This document shows, in pieces, positions 51,601 through 63,854 of a stretch of DNA of 64,000 bases (position 1 is the first letter of the stretch; every line of letters starts with the position of its first letter). Source of the DNA: Luidia sarsii (lineage: Eukaryota > Echinodermata > Asteroidea > Paxillosida > Luidiidae); contig OX465117.1 in NCBI GenBank assembly GCA_949987565.1, positions 5,580,621-5,644,620 on the forward strand, in the 5' to 3' direction. The position numbers and the translations under genes were made by a program. The notes below the pieces were generated by a model. That model ran no database searches, was not told the DNA's origin, and worked only from the letters and a program-made list of their open reading frames with translations.

Positions 51601-52535
51601 TCATCAAATCATCATACTATGTTCGATTTAAGATTTTTCAAAACTGATGCATAGGTGTTCTCCAGGTCTGTTAGCAGGCTAAGTTTTAGCTTTGTCAAGT
51701 GAATAATGAATGAGATATTAACAAGCAAAGTGTATTTTTCTTTACAGTTGCTCTCCGCCGTCTGACTGTTGTGTACTGCTGTATGCACACACAAGCTGAC
51801 TAGCTGACAGAGGTTGGTTCTCTTTGCTTGATCATCAAATCATCATACTATGTTCGATTTCAGATTTTTCAAAGCTGATGCATAGGTGTTCTCCAGGTCT
51901 GTTAGCAGGCTAAGTTTTAGCTTTGTCAAGTGAATAATGAATGAGATATTAACGAGCAAAGTGTATTTTTCTTTGCAGTTTCTCTCCGCCGTCTGACTGT
52001 TGTGTACTGCTGTATGCACACACAAGCTGCCTAGCTGACAGAGGTTGGTTCTCTTTGCTTGATCATCAAATCATCATACTGTGTTCGATTTCAGATTTTT
52101 CAAAGCTGATGCATAGGTGTTCTCCAGGTCTGTTAGCAGGCTAAGTTTTAGCTTTGTCAAGTGATTAATGAATGAGATATTAACGAGCAAAGTGTATTTT
52201 TCTTTACAGTTGCTCTCCGCCGTCTGACTGTTGTGTACTGCTGTATGCACACACAAGCTGTCTAGCTGACAGAGGTTGGTTCTCTTTGCTTGATCATCAA
52301 ATCATCATACTATGTTCGATTTCAGATTTTTCAAAGCTGATGCATAGGTGTTCTCCAGGTCTGTTAGCAGGCTAAGTTTTAGCTTTGTCAAGTGATTAAT
52401 GAATGAGATATTAACGAGCAAAGTGTATTTTTCTTTACAGTTGCTCTCCGCCGTCTGACTGTTGTGTACTGCTGTATGCACACACAAGCTGCCTAGCTGA
52501 CAGAGGTTGGTTCTCTTTGCTTGATCATCAAATCA
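48609..52535. repeat. Seventeen-unit block, copy 3
   Basis: Third copy of the order at 37752 and 42141. It differs from both by GATCTTTG in g (near 50301), TTTGTTTGATC near 50902, GATGCATAGG in place of GATGCATGGG in k, and TTAACAAGC near 51720. It is therefore the most diverged of the three, although its left flank is shared with copy 1 only. Confidence 0.93.
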
Positions 52536-55500
52536 TCATACTATGCTCGATTTCAGATTTTTCAAAGCTGATGCATAGGTGTTCTCCAGGTCTGTTAGCA
52601 GGCTAAGTTTTAGCTTTGTCAAGTGAATAATGAATGAGATATTAACGAGCAAAGTGTATTTTTCTTTGCAGTTTCTCCCCGCCGACTGACTGTTGTGTAC
52701 TGCTGTATGCACACACAAGCTGCCTACCTGACAGAGGTTGGTTATCTTTGCTAGATCATCAAATCATCATACTATGTTCGATTTAAGATTTTTCAAAGCT
52801 GATGCATAGGTGTTCTCCAGGTCTGTTTGCAGGCTAAGTTTTAGCTTTGTCAAGTGAATAATGAATGAGATATTAACGAGCAAAGTGTATTTTTCTTTAC
52901 AGTTGCTCTCCGCCGTCTGACTGTTGTGTACTGCTGTATGCACACACAAGCTGCCTAGCTGACAGAGGTTGGTTCTCTTTGCTTGATCATCAAATCATCA
53001 TACTATGTTCGATTTAAGATTTTTCAAAGCTGATGCATAGGTGTTCTCCAGGTCTGTTAGCAGGCTAAGTTTTAGCTTTGTCAAGTGAATAATGAATGAG
53101 ATATTAACGAGCAAAGTGTATTTTTCTTTGCAGTTTCTCGCCGCCGTCTGACTGTTGTGTACTGCTGTATGCACACACAAGCTGCCTAGCTGACAGAGGT
53201 TGGTTCTCTTTGCTTGATCATCAAATCATCATACTGTGTTCGATTTCAGATTTTTCAAAGTTGATGCATAGGTGTTCTCCAGGTCTGTTTGCTGGCTAAG
53301 TTTTATCTTTGTCAAGTGATTAATGAATGAGATATTAACGAGCAAAGTGTATTTTTCTTTACAGTTGCTCTCCGCCGTCTGACTGTTGTGTACTGCTGTA
53401 TGCACACACAAGCTGCCTAGCTGACAGAGGTTGGTTCTCTTTGCTTGATCATCAAATCATCATACTATGTTCGATTTAAGATTTTTCAAAGCTGATGCAT
53501 AGGTGTTCTCCAGGTCTGTTAGCAGGCTAAGTTTTAGCTTTGTCAAGTGAATAATGAATGAGATATTAACGAGCAAAGTGTATTTTTCTTTGCAGTTTCT
53601 CTCCGCCGACTGACTGTTGTGTACTGCTGTATGCACACACAAGCTGCCTACCTGACAGAGGTTGGTTATCTTTGCTTGATCATCAAATCATCATACTATG
53701 TTCGATTTAAGATTTTTCAAAGCTGATGCATAGGTGTTCTCCAGGTCTGTTGGCAGGCTAAGTTTTAGCTTTGTCAAGTGAATAATGAATGAGATATTAA
53801 CGAGCAAAGTGTATTTTTCTTTACAGTTGCTCTCCGCCGTCTGACTGTTGTGTACTGCTGTATGCACACACAAGCTGCCTAGCTGACAGAGGTTGGTTCT
53901 CTTTGCTTGATCATCAAATCATCATACTATGTTCGATTTCAGATTTTTCAAAGCTGATGCATAGGTGTTCTCCAGGTCTGTTAGCAGGCTAAGTTTTAGC
54001 TTTGTCAAGTGAATAATGAATGAGATATTAACGAGCAAAGTGTATTTTTCTTTGCAGTTTCTCTCCGCCGTCTGACTGTTGTGTACTGCTGTATGCACAC
54101 ACAAGCTGTCTAGCTGACAGAGGTTGGTTCTCTTTGCTTGATCATCAAATCATCATACTATGTTCGATTTCAGATTTTTCAAAGCTGATGCATAGGTGTT
54201 CTCCAGGTCTGTTAGCAGGCTAAGTTTTAGCTTTGTCAAGTGATTATTGAATGAGATATTAACGAGCAAAGTGTATTTTTCTTTACAGTTGCTCTCCGCC
54301 GTCTGACTGTTGTGTACTGCTGTATGCACACACAAGCTGCCTGGCTGACAGAGGTTGGTTCTCTTTGTTTGATCATCAAATCATCATACTATGTTCGATT
54401 TAAGATTTTTCAAAGCTGATGCATAGGTGTTCTCCAGGTCTGTTAGCAGGCTAAGTTTTAGCTTTGTCAAGTGAATAATGATTGAGATATTAACGAGTAA
54501 AGTATATTTTTCTTTGCAGTTTCTCTCCGCGGACTGACTGTTGGGTACTGCTGTATGCACACACAAGCTGCCTACCTGACAGAGGTTGGTTCTCTTTGCT
54601 TGATCATCAAATCATCATACTATGTTCGATTTAAGATTTTTCAAAACTGATGCATAGGTGTTCTCCAGGTCTGTTAGCAGGCTAAGTTTTAGCTTTGTCA
54701 AGTGAATAATGAATGAGATATTAACGAGCAAAGTGTATTTTTCTTTACAGTTGCTCTCCGCCGTCTGACTGTTGTGTACTGCTGTATGCACACACAAGCT
54801 GCCTAGCTGACAGAGGTTGGTTCTCTTTGCTTGATCATCAAATCATCATACTATGTTCGATTTCAGATTTTTCAAAGCTGATGCATAGGTGTTCTCCAGG
54901 TCTGTTAGCAGGCTAAGTTTTAGCTTTGTCAAGTGAATAATGAATGAGATATTAACGAGCAAAGTGTATTTTTCTTTGCAGTTTCTCTCCGCCGTCTGAC
55001 TGTTGTGTACTGCTGTATGCACACACAAGCTGTCTAGCTGACAGAGGTTGGTTCTCTTTGCTTGATCATCAAATCATCATACTATGTTCGATTTCAGATT
55101 TTTCAAAGCTGATGCATAGGTGTTCTCCAGGTCTGTTAGCAGGCTAAGTTTTAGCTTTGTCAAGTGATTATTGAATGAGATATTAACGAGCAAAGTGTAT
55201 TTTTCTTTACAGTTTCTCTCCGCCGTCTGACTGTTGTGTACTGCTGTATGCACACACAAGCTGCCTAGCTGACAGAGGTTGGTTCTCTTTGCTTGATCAT
55301 CAAATCATCATACTGTGTTCGATTTCAGATTTTTCAAAGCTGATGCATAGGTGTTCTCCAGGTCTGTTAGCAGGCTAAGTTTTAGCTTTGTCAAGTGATT
55401 AATGAATGAGATATTAACGAGCAAAGTGTATTTTTCTTTACAGTTGCTCTCCGCCGTCTGACTGTTGTGTACTGCTGTATGCACACACAAGCTGTCTAGC

Positions 55501-55769
55501 TGACAGAGGTTGGTTCTCTTTGCTTGATCATCAAATCATCATACTATGTTCGATTTCAGATTTTTCAAAGCTGATGCATAGGTGTTCTCCAGGTCTGTTA
55601 GCAGGCTAAGTTTTAGCTTTGTCAAGTGATTAATGAATGAGATATTAACGAGCAAAGTGTATTTTTCTTTACAGTTGCTCTCCGCCGTCTGACTGTTGTG
55701 TACTGCTGTATGCACACACAAGCTGCCTAGCTGACAGAGGTTGGTTCTCTTTGCTTGATCATCAAATCA
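52536..55769. repeat. Fourteen-unit block d-e-f'-g-h-i-f-c'-j-k-f-c'/f-l-c
   Basis: A 3234-bp period. The first eleven units recur at 55770-58310, and the first ten at 61776-64000 (the last cut by the window edge). f' is marked by CTCGCCG and c' by GATTATTG. The twelfth unit (55077) is a chimera of c' left and f right (TTACAGTTTCTC), the only clean instance of that join in the window. Confidence 0.94.
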
Positions 55770-58700
55770 TCATACTATGCTCGATTTCAGATTTTTCAAA
55801 GCTGATGCATAGGTGTTCTCCAGGTCTGTTAGCAGGCTAAGTTTTAGCTTTGTCAAGTGAATAATGAATGAGATATTAACGAGCAAAGTGTATTTTTCTT
55901 TGCAGTTTCTCCCCGCCGACTGACTGTTGTGTACTGCTGTATGCACACACAAGCTGCCTACCTGACAGAGGTTGGTTATCTTTGCTAGATCATCAAATCA
56001 TCATACTATGTTCGATTTAAGATTTTTCAAAGCTGATGCATAGGTGTTCTCCAGGTCTGTTTGCAGGCTAAGTTTTAGCTTTGTCAAGTGAATAATGAAT
56101 GAGATATTAACGAGCAAAGTGTATTTTTCTTTACAGTTGCTCTCCGCCGTCTGACTGTTGTGTACTGCTGTATGCACACACAAGCTGCCTAGCTGACAGA
56201 GGTTGGTTCTCTTTGCTTGATCATCAAATCATCATACTATGTTCGATTTAAGATTTTTCAAAGCTGATGCATAGGTGTTCTCCAGGTCTGTTAGCAGGCT
56301 AAGTTTTAGCTTTGTCAAGTGAATAATGAATGAGATATTAACGAGCAAAGTGTATTTTTCTTTGCAGTTTCTCGCCGCCGTCTGACTGTTGTGTACTGCT
56401 GTATGCACACACAAGCTGCCTAGCTGACAGAGGTTGGTTCTCTTTGCTTGATCATCAAATCATCATACTGTGTTCGATTTCAGATTTTTCAAAGTTGATG
56501 CATAGGTGTTCTCCAGGTCTGTTTGCTGGCTAAGTTTTATCTTTGTCAAGTGATTAATGAATGAGATATTAACGAGCAAAGTGTATTTTTCTTTACAGTT
56601 GCTCTCCGCCGTCTGACTGTTGTGTACTGCTGTATGCACACACAAGCTGCCTAGCTGACAGAGGTTGGTTCTCTTTGCTTGATCATCAAATCATCATACT
56701 ATGTTCGATTTAAGATTTTTCAAAGCTGATGCATAGGTGTTCTCCAGGTCTGTTAGCAGGCTAAGTTTTAGCTTTGTCAAGTGAATAATGAATGAGATAT
56801 TAACGAGCAAAGTGTATTTTTCTTTGCAGTTTCTCTCCGCCGACTGACTGTTGTGTACTGCTGTATGCACACACAAGCTGCCTACCTGACAGAGGTTGGT
56901 TATCTTTGCTTGATCATCAAATCATCATACTATGTTCGATTTAAGATTTTTCAAAGCTGATGCATAGGTGTTCTCCAGGTCTGTTGGCAGGCTAAGTTTT
57001 AGCTTTGTCAAGTGAATAATGAATGAGATATTAACGAGCAAAGTGTATTTTTCTTTACAGTTGCTCTCCGCCGTCTGACTGTTGTGTACTGCTGTATGCA
57101 CACACAAGCTGCCTAGCTGACAGAGGTTGGTTCTCTTTGCTTGATCATCAAATCATCATACTATGTTCGATTTCAGATTTTTCAAAGCTGATGCATAGGT
57201 GTTCTCCAGGTCTGTTAGCAGGCTAAGTTTTAGCTTTGTCAAGTGAATAATGAATGAGATATTAACGAGCAAAGTGTATTTTTCTTTGCAGTTTCTCTCC
57301 GCCGTCTGACTGTTGTGTACTGCTGTATGCACACACAAGCTGTCTAGCTGACAGAGGTTGGTTCTCTTTGCTTGATCATCAAATCATCATACTATGTTCG
57401 ATTTCAGATTTTTCAAAGCTGATGCATAGGTGTTCTCCAGGTCTGTTAGCAGGCTAAGTTTTAGCTTTGTCAAGTGATTATTGAATGAGATATTAACGAG
57501 CAAAGTGTATTTTTCTTTACAGTTGCTCTCCGCCGTCTGACTGTTGTGTACTGCTGTATGCACACACAAGCTGCCTGGCTGACAGAGGTTGGTTCTCTTT
57601 GTTTGATCATCAAATCATCATACTATGTTCGATTTAAGATTTTTCAAAGCTGATGCATAGGTGTTCTCCAGGTCTGTTAGCAGGCTAAGTTTTAGCTTTG
57701 TCAAGTGAATAATGATTGAGATATTAACGAGTAAAGTATATTTTTCTTTGCAGTTTCTCTCCGCGGACTGACTGTTGGGTACTGCTGTATGCACACACAA
57801 GCTGCCTACCTGACAGAGGTTGGTTCTCTTTGCTTGATCATCAAATCATCATACTATGTTCGATTTAAGATTTTTCAAAACTGATGCATAGGTGTTCTCC
57901 AGGTCTGTTAGCAGGCTAAGTTTTAGCTTTGTCAAGTGAATAATGAATGAGATATTAACGAGCAAAGTGTATTTTTCTTTACAGTTGCTCTCCGCCGTCT
58001 GACTGTTGTGTACTGCTGTATGCACACACAAGCTGCCTAGCTGACAGAGGTTGGTTCTCTTTGCTTGATCATCAAATCATCATACTATGTTCGATTTCAG
58101 ATTTTTCAAAGCTGATGCATAGGTGTTCTCCAGGTCTGTTAGCAGGCTAAGTTTTAGCTTTGTCAAGTGAATAATGAATGAGATATTAACGAGCAAAGTG
58201 TATTTTTCTTTGCAGTTTCTCTCCGCCGTCTGACTGTTGTGTACTGCTGTATGCACACACAAGCTGTCTAGCTGACAGAGGTTGGTTCTCTTTGCTTGAT
58301 CATCAAATCATCATACTATGTTCGATTTCAGATTTTTCAAAGCTGATGCATAGGTGTTCTCCAGGTCTGTTAGCAGGCTAAGTTTTAGCTTTGTCAAGTG
58401 ATTATTGAATGAGATATTAACGAGCAAAGTGTATTTTTCTTTACAGTTGCTCTCCGCCGTCTGACTGTTGTGTACTGCTGTATGCACACACAAGCTGCCT
58501 GGCTGACAGAGGTTGGTTCTCTTTGTTTGATCATCAAATCATCATACTATGTTCGATTTAAGATTTTTCAAAGCTGATGCATAGGTGTTCTCCAGGTCTG
58601 TTAGCAGGCTAAGTTTTAGCTTTGTCAAGTGAATAATGATTGAGATATTAACGAGTAAAGTATATTTTTCTTTGCAGTTTCTCTCCGCGGACTGACTGTT

Positions 58701-59234
58701 GGGTACTGCTGTATGCACACACAAGCTGCCTACCTGACAGAGGTTGGTTCTCTTTGCTTGATCATCAAATCATCACACTATGTTCGATTTAAGATTTTTC
58801 AAAACTGATGCATAGGTGTTCTCCAGGTCTGTTAGCAGGCTAAGTTTTAGCTTTGTCAAGTGAATAATGAATGAGATATTAACGAGCAAAGTGTATTTTT
58901 CTTTACAGTTGCTCTCCGCCGTCTGACTGTTGTGTACTGCTGTATGCACACACAAGCTGACTAGCTGACAGAGGTTGGTTCTCTTTGCTTGATCATCAAA
59001 TCATCATACTATGTTCGATTTCAGATTTTTCAAAGCTGATGCATAGGTGTTCTCCAGGTCTGTTAGCAGGCTAAGTTTTAGCTTTGTCAAGTGAATAATG
59101 AATGAGATATTAACGAGCAAAGTGTATTTTTCTTTGCAGTTTCTCTCCGCCGTCTGACTGTTGTGTACTGCTGTATGCACACACAAGCTGCCTACCTGAC
59201 AGAGGTTGGTTCTCTTTGCTTGATCATCAAATCA
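55770..59234. repeat. Fifteen-unit block with internal c'-j-k-f duplication
   Basis: Eleven units repeat the preceding block (offset 3234 bp). Then c'-j-k-f (57387-58310) is followed by a second c'-j-k-f (58311-59234), offset 924 bp. The two k units differ: the second has GCTGACTAG and a private CATCACACTATG (58773), the first has GCTGCCTAG. Confidence 0.93.
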
Positions 59235-60851
59235 TCATAGTATGTTCGATTTAAGATTTTTCAAAGCTGATGCATAGGTGTTCTCCAGGTCTGTTAGCAG
59301 GCTAAGTTTTAGCTTTGTCAAGTGAATAATGAATGAGATATTAACGAGCAAAGTGTATTTTTCTTTGCAGTTTCTCTCCGCCGACTGACTGTTGTGTACT
59401 GCTGTATGCACACACAAGCTGCCTAGCTGACAGAGGTTGGTTCTCTTTGCTTGATCATCAAATCATCATACTATGTTCGATTTAAGATTTTTCAAAGCTG
59501 ATGCATAGGTGTTCTCCAGGTTTGTTAGCAGGCTAAGTTTTAGCTTTGTCAAGTGAATAATGAATGAGATATTAACGAGCAAAGTGTATTTTTCTTTACA
59601 GTTGCTCTCCGTCGTCCAACTGTTGTGTACTGCTGTATGCACACACAAGCTGCCTAGCTGACAGAGGTTGGTTCTCTTTGCTTGATCATCAAATCATCAT
59701 ACTGTGTTCGATTTCAGATTTTTCAAAGCTGATGCATAGGTGTTCTCCAGGTCTGTTTGCTGGCTAAGTTTTATCTTTGTCAAGTGATTAATGAATGAGA
59801 TATTAACGAGCAAAGTGTATTTTTCTTTACAGTTGCTCTCCGCCGTCTGACTGTTGTGTACTGCTGTATGCACACACAAGCTGTCTATCTGACAGAGGTT
59901 GGTTCTCTTTGCTTGATCATCAAATCATCATACTATGTTCGATTTCAGATTTTTCAAAGCTGATGCATAGGTGTTCTCCAGGTCTGTTAGCAGGCTAAGT
60001 TTTAGCTTTGTCAAGTGATTAATGAATGAGATATTAACGAGCAAAGTGTATTTTTCTTTGCAGTTTCTCCCCGCCGACTGACTGTTGTGTACTGCTGTAT
60101 GCACACACAAGCTGCCTACCTGACAGAGGTTGGTTATCTTTGCTAGATCATCAAATCATCATACTATGTTCGATTTAAGATTTTTCAAAGCTGATGCATA
60201 GGTGTTCTCCAGGTCTGTTTGCAGGCTAAGTTTTAGCTTTGTCAAGTGAATAATGAATGAGATATTAACGAGCAAAGTGTATTTTTCTTTACAGTTGCTC
60301 TCCGCCGTCTGACTGTTGTGTACTGCTGTATGCACACACAAGCTGCCTAGCTGACAGAGGTTGGTTCTCTTTGCTTGATCATCAAATCATCATACTATGT
60401 TCGATTTAAGATTTTTCAAAGCTGATGCATAGGTGTTCTCCAGGTCTGTTAGCAGGCTAAGTTTTAGCTTTGTCAAGTGAATAATGAATGAGATATTAAC
60501 GAGCAAAGTGTATTTTTCTTTGCAGTTTCTCTCCGCCGTCTGACTGTTGTGTACTGCTGTATGCACACACAAGCTGCCTAGCTGACAGAGGTTGGTTCTC
60601 TTTGCTTGATCATCAAATCATCATACTGTGTTCGATTTCAGATTTTTCAAAGTTGATGCATAGGTGTTCTCCAGGTCTGTTTGCTGGCTAAGTTTTATCT
60701 TTGTCAAGTGATTAATGAATGAGATATTAACGAGCAAAGTGTATTTTTCTTTACAGTTGCTCTCCGCCGTCTGACTGTTGTGTACTGCTGTATGCACACA
60801 CAAGCTGCCTAGCTGACAGAGGTTGGTTCTCTTTGCTTGATCATCAAATCA
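59235..60851. repeat. Seven-unit segment h-like, CCGTCGTC unit, b, c/d chimera, e-f-g
   Basis: The first two units match 16741-17202. The unit at 59466 has CCGTCGTC and CCAACTG. The unit at 59928 is c-type on the left (GATTAATG) and d-type on the right (GCAG, CTCCCC, GCTAGATC). It stands where b-c-d-e would normally have two units, so one unit length is missing. Confidence 0.88.
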
Positions 60852-63800
60852 TCATACTATGTTCGATTTAAGATTTTTCAAAGCTGATGCATAGGTGTTC
60901 TCCAGGTCTGTTAGCAGGCTAAGTTTTAGCTTTGTCAAGTGAATAATGAATGAGATATTAACAAGCAAAGTGTATTTTTCTTTACAGTTGCTCTCCGCCG
61001 TCTGACTGTTGTGTACTGCTGTATGCACACACAAGCTGACTAGCTGACAGAGGTTGGTTCTCTTTGCTTGATCATCAAATCATCATACTATGTTCGATTT
61101 CAGATTTTTCAAAGCTGATGCATAGGTGTTCTCCAGGTCTGTTAGCAGGCTAAGTTTTAGCTTTGTCAAGTGAATAATGAATGAGATATTAACGAGCAAA
61201 GTGTATTTTTCTTTGCAGTTTCTCTCCGCCGTCTGACTGTTGTGTACTGCTGTATGCACACACAAGCTGCCTAGCTGACAGAGGTTGGTTCTCTTTGCTT
61301 GATCATCAAATCATCATACTGTGTTCGATTTCAGATTTTTCAAAGCTGATGCATAGGTGTTCTCCAGGTCTGTTAGCAGGCTAAGTTTTAGCTTTGTCAA
61401 GTGATTAATGAATGAGATATTAACGAGCAAAGTGTATTTTTCTTTACAGTTGCTCTCCGCCGTCTGACTGTTGTGTACTGCTGTATGCACACACAAGCTG
61501 TCTAGCTGACAGAGGTTGGTTCTCTTTGCTTGATCATCAAATCATCATACTATGTTCGATTTCAGATTTTTCAAAGCTGATGCATAGGTGTTCTCCAGGT
61601 CTGTTAGCAGGCTAAGTTTTAGCTTTGTCAAGTGATTAATGAATGAGATATTAACGAGCAAAGTGTATTTTTCTTTACAGTTGCTCTCCGCCGTCTGACT
61701 GTTGTGTACTGCTGTATGCACACACAAGCTGCCTAGCTGACAGAGGTTGGTTCTCTTTGCTTGATCATCAAATCATCATACTATGCTCGATTTCAGATTT
61801 TTCAAAGCTGATGCATAGGTGTTCTCCAGGTCTGTTAGCAGGCTAAGTTTTAGCTTTGTCAAGTGAATAATGAATGAGATATTAACGAGCAAAGTGTATT
61901 TTTCTTTGCAGTTTCTCCCCGCCGACTGACTGTTGTGTACTGCTGTATGCACACACAAGCTGCCTACCTGACAGAGGTTGGTTATCTTTGCTAGATCATC
62001 AAATCATCATACTATGTTCGATTTAAGATTTTTCAAAGCTGATGCATAGGTGTTCTCCAGGTCTGTTTGCAGGCTAAGTTTTAGCTTTGTCAAGTGAATA
62101 ATGAATGAGATATTAACGAGCAAAGTGTATTTTTCTTTACAGTTGCTCTCCGCCGTCTGACTGTTGTGTACTGCTGTATGCACACACAAGCTGCCTAGCT
62201 GACAGAGGTTGGTTCTCTTTGCTTGATCATCAAATCATCATACTATGTTCGATTTAAGATTTTTCAAAGCTGATGCATAGGTGTTCTCCAGGTCTGTTAG
62301 CAGGCTAAGTTTTAGCTTTGTCAAGTGAATAATGAATGAGATATTAACGAGCAAAGTGTATTTTTCTTTGCAGTTTCTCGCCGCCGTCTGACTGTTGTGT
62401 ACTGCTGTATGCACACACAAGCTGCCTAGCTGACAGAGGTTGGTTCTCTTTGCTTGATCATCAAATCATCATACTGTGTTCGATTTCAGATTTTTCAAAG
62501 TTGATGCATAGGTGTTCTCCAGGTCTGTTTGCTGGCTAAGTTTTATCTTTGTCAAGTGATTAATGAATGAGATATTAACGAGCAAAGTGTATTTTTCTTT
62601 ACAGTTGCTCTCCGCCGTCTGACTGTTGTGTACTGCTGTATGCACACACAAGCTGCCTAGCTGACAGAGGTTGGTTCTCTTTGCTTGATCATCAAATCAT
62701 CATACTATGTTCGATTTAAGATTTTTCAAAGCTGATGCATAGGTGTTCTCCAGGTCTGTTAGCAGGCTAAGTTTTAGCTTTGTCAAGTGAATAATGAATG
62801 AGATATTAACGAGCAAAGTGTATTTTTCTTTGCAGTTTCTCTCCGCCGACTGACTGTTGTGTACTGCTGTATGCACACACAAGCTGCCTACCTGACAGAG
62901 GTTGGTTATCTTTGCTTGATCATCAAATCATCATACTATGTTCGATTTAAGATTTTTCAAAGCTGATGCATAGGTGTTCTCCAGGTCTGTTGGCAGGCTA
63001 AGTTTTAGCTTTGTCAAGTGAATAATGAATGAGATATTAACGAGCAAAGTGTATTTTTCTTTACAGTTGCTCTCCGCCGTCTGACTGTTGTGTACTGCTG
63101 TATGCACACACAAGCTGCCTAGCTGACAGAGGTTGGTTCTCTTTGCTTGATCATCAAATCATCATACTATGTTCGATTTCAGATTTTTCAAAGCTGATGC
63201 ATAGGTGTTCTCCAGGTCTGTTAGCAGGCTAAGTTTTAGCTTTGTCAAGTGAATAATGAATGAGATATTAACGAGCAAAGTGTATTTTTCTTTGCAGTTT
63301 CTCTCCGCCGTCTGACTGTTGTGTACTGCTGTATGCACACACAAGCTGTCTAGCTGACAGAGGTTGGTTCTCTTTGCTTGATCATCAAATCATCATACTA
63401 TGTTCGATTTCAGATTTTTCAAAGCTGATGCATAGGTGTTCTCCAGGTCTGTTAGCAGGCTAAGTTTTAGCTTTGTCAAGTGATTATTGAATGAGATATT
63501 AACGAGCAAAGTGTATTTTTCTTTACAGTTGCTCTCCGCCGTCTGACTGTTGTGTACTGCTGTATGCACACACAAGCTGCCTGGCTGACAGAGGTTGGTT
63601 CTCTTTGTTTGATCATCAAATCATCATACTATGTTCGATTTAAGATTTTTCAAAGCTGATGCATAGGTGTTCTCCAGGTCTGTTAGCAGGCTAAGTTTTA
63701 GCTTTGTCAAGTGAATAATGATTGAGATATTAACGAGTAAAGTATATTTTTCTTTGCAGTTTCTCTCCGCGGACTGACTGTTGGGTACTGCTGTATGCAC

Positions 63801-63854
63801 ACACAAGCTGCCTACCTGACAGAGGTTGGTTCTCTTTGCTTGATCATCAAATCA
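60852..63854. repeat. Copy of the 51.6-54.6 kb segment
   Basis: Thirteen units in the order h/k chimera, f-l-c-d-e-f'-g-h-i-f-c'-j, matching 51612 onward at offset 9240 bp (40 units). The first unit has a plain GATTTAAG, CAAAGCTG left but shares TTAACAAGC and GCTGACTAG with the k unit at 51612, so the similarity starts inside it, near 60880-60960. Confidence 0.92.

Noticed and set aside
341..63806. Minus-strand frames of about 60 codons, one in nearly every unit, as genes
   Set aside because: They start at TTG within ACACACAA, have no ATG, no ribosome-binding context and no recognisable domain, and recur only because the unit recurs. Single-base stops and indels break them in several units without affecting the repeat.
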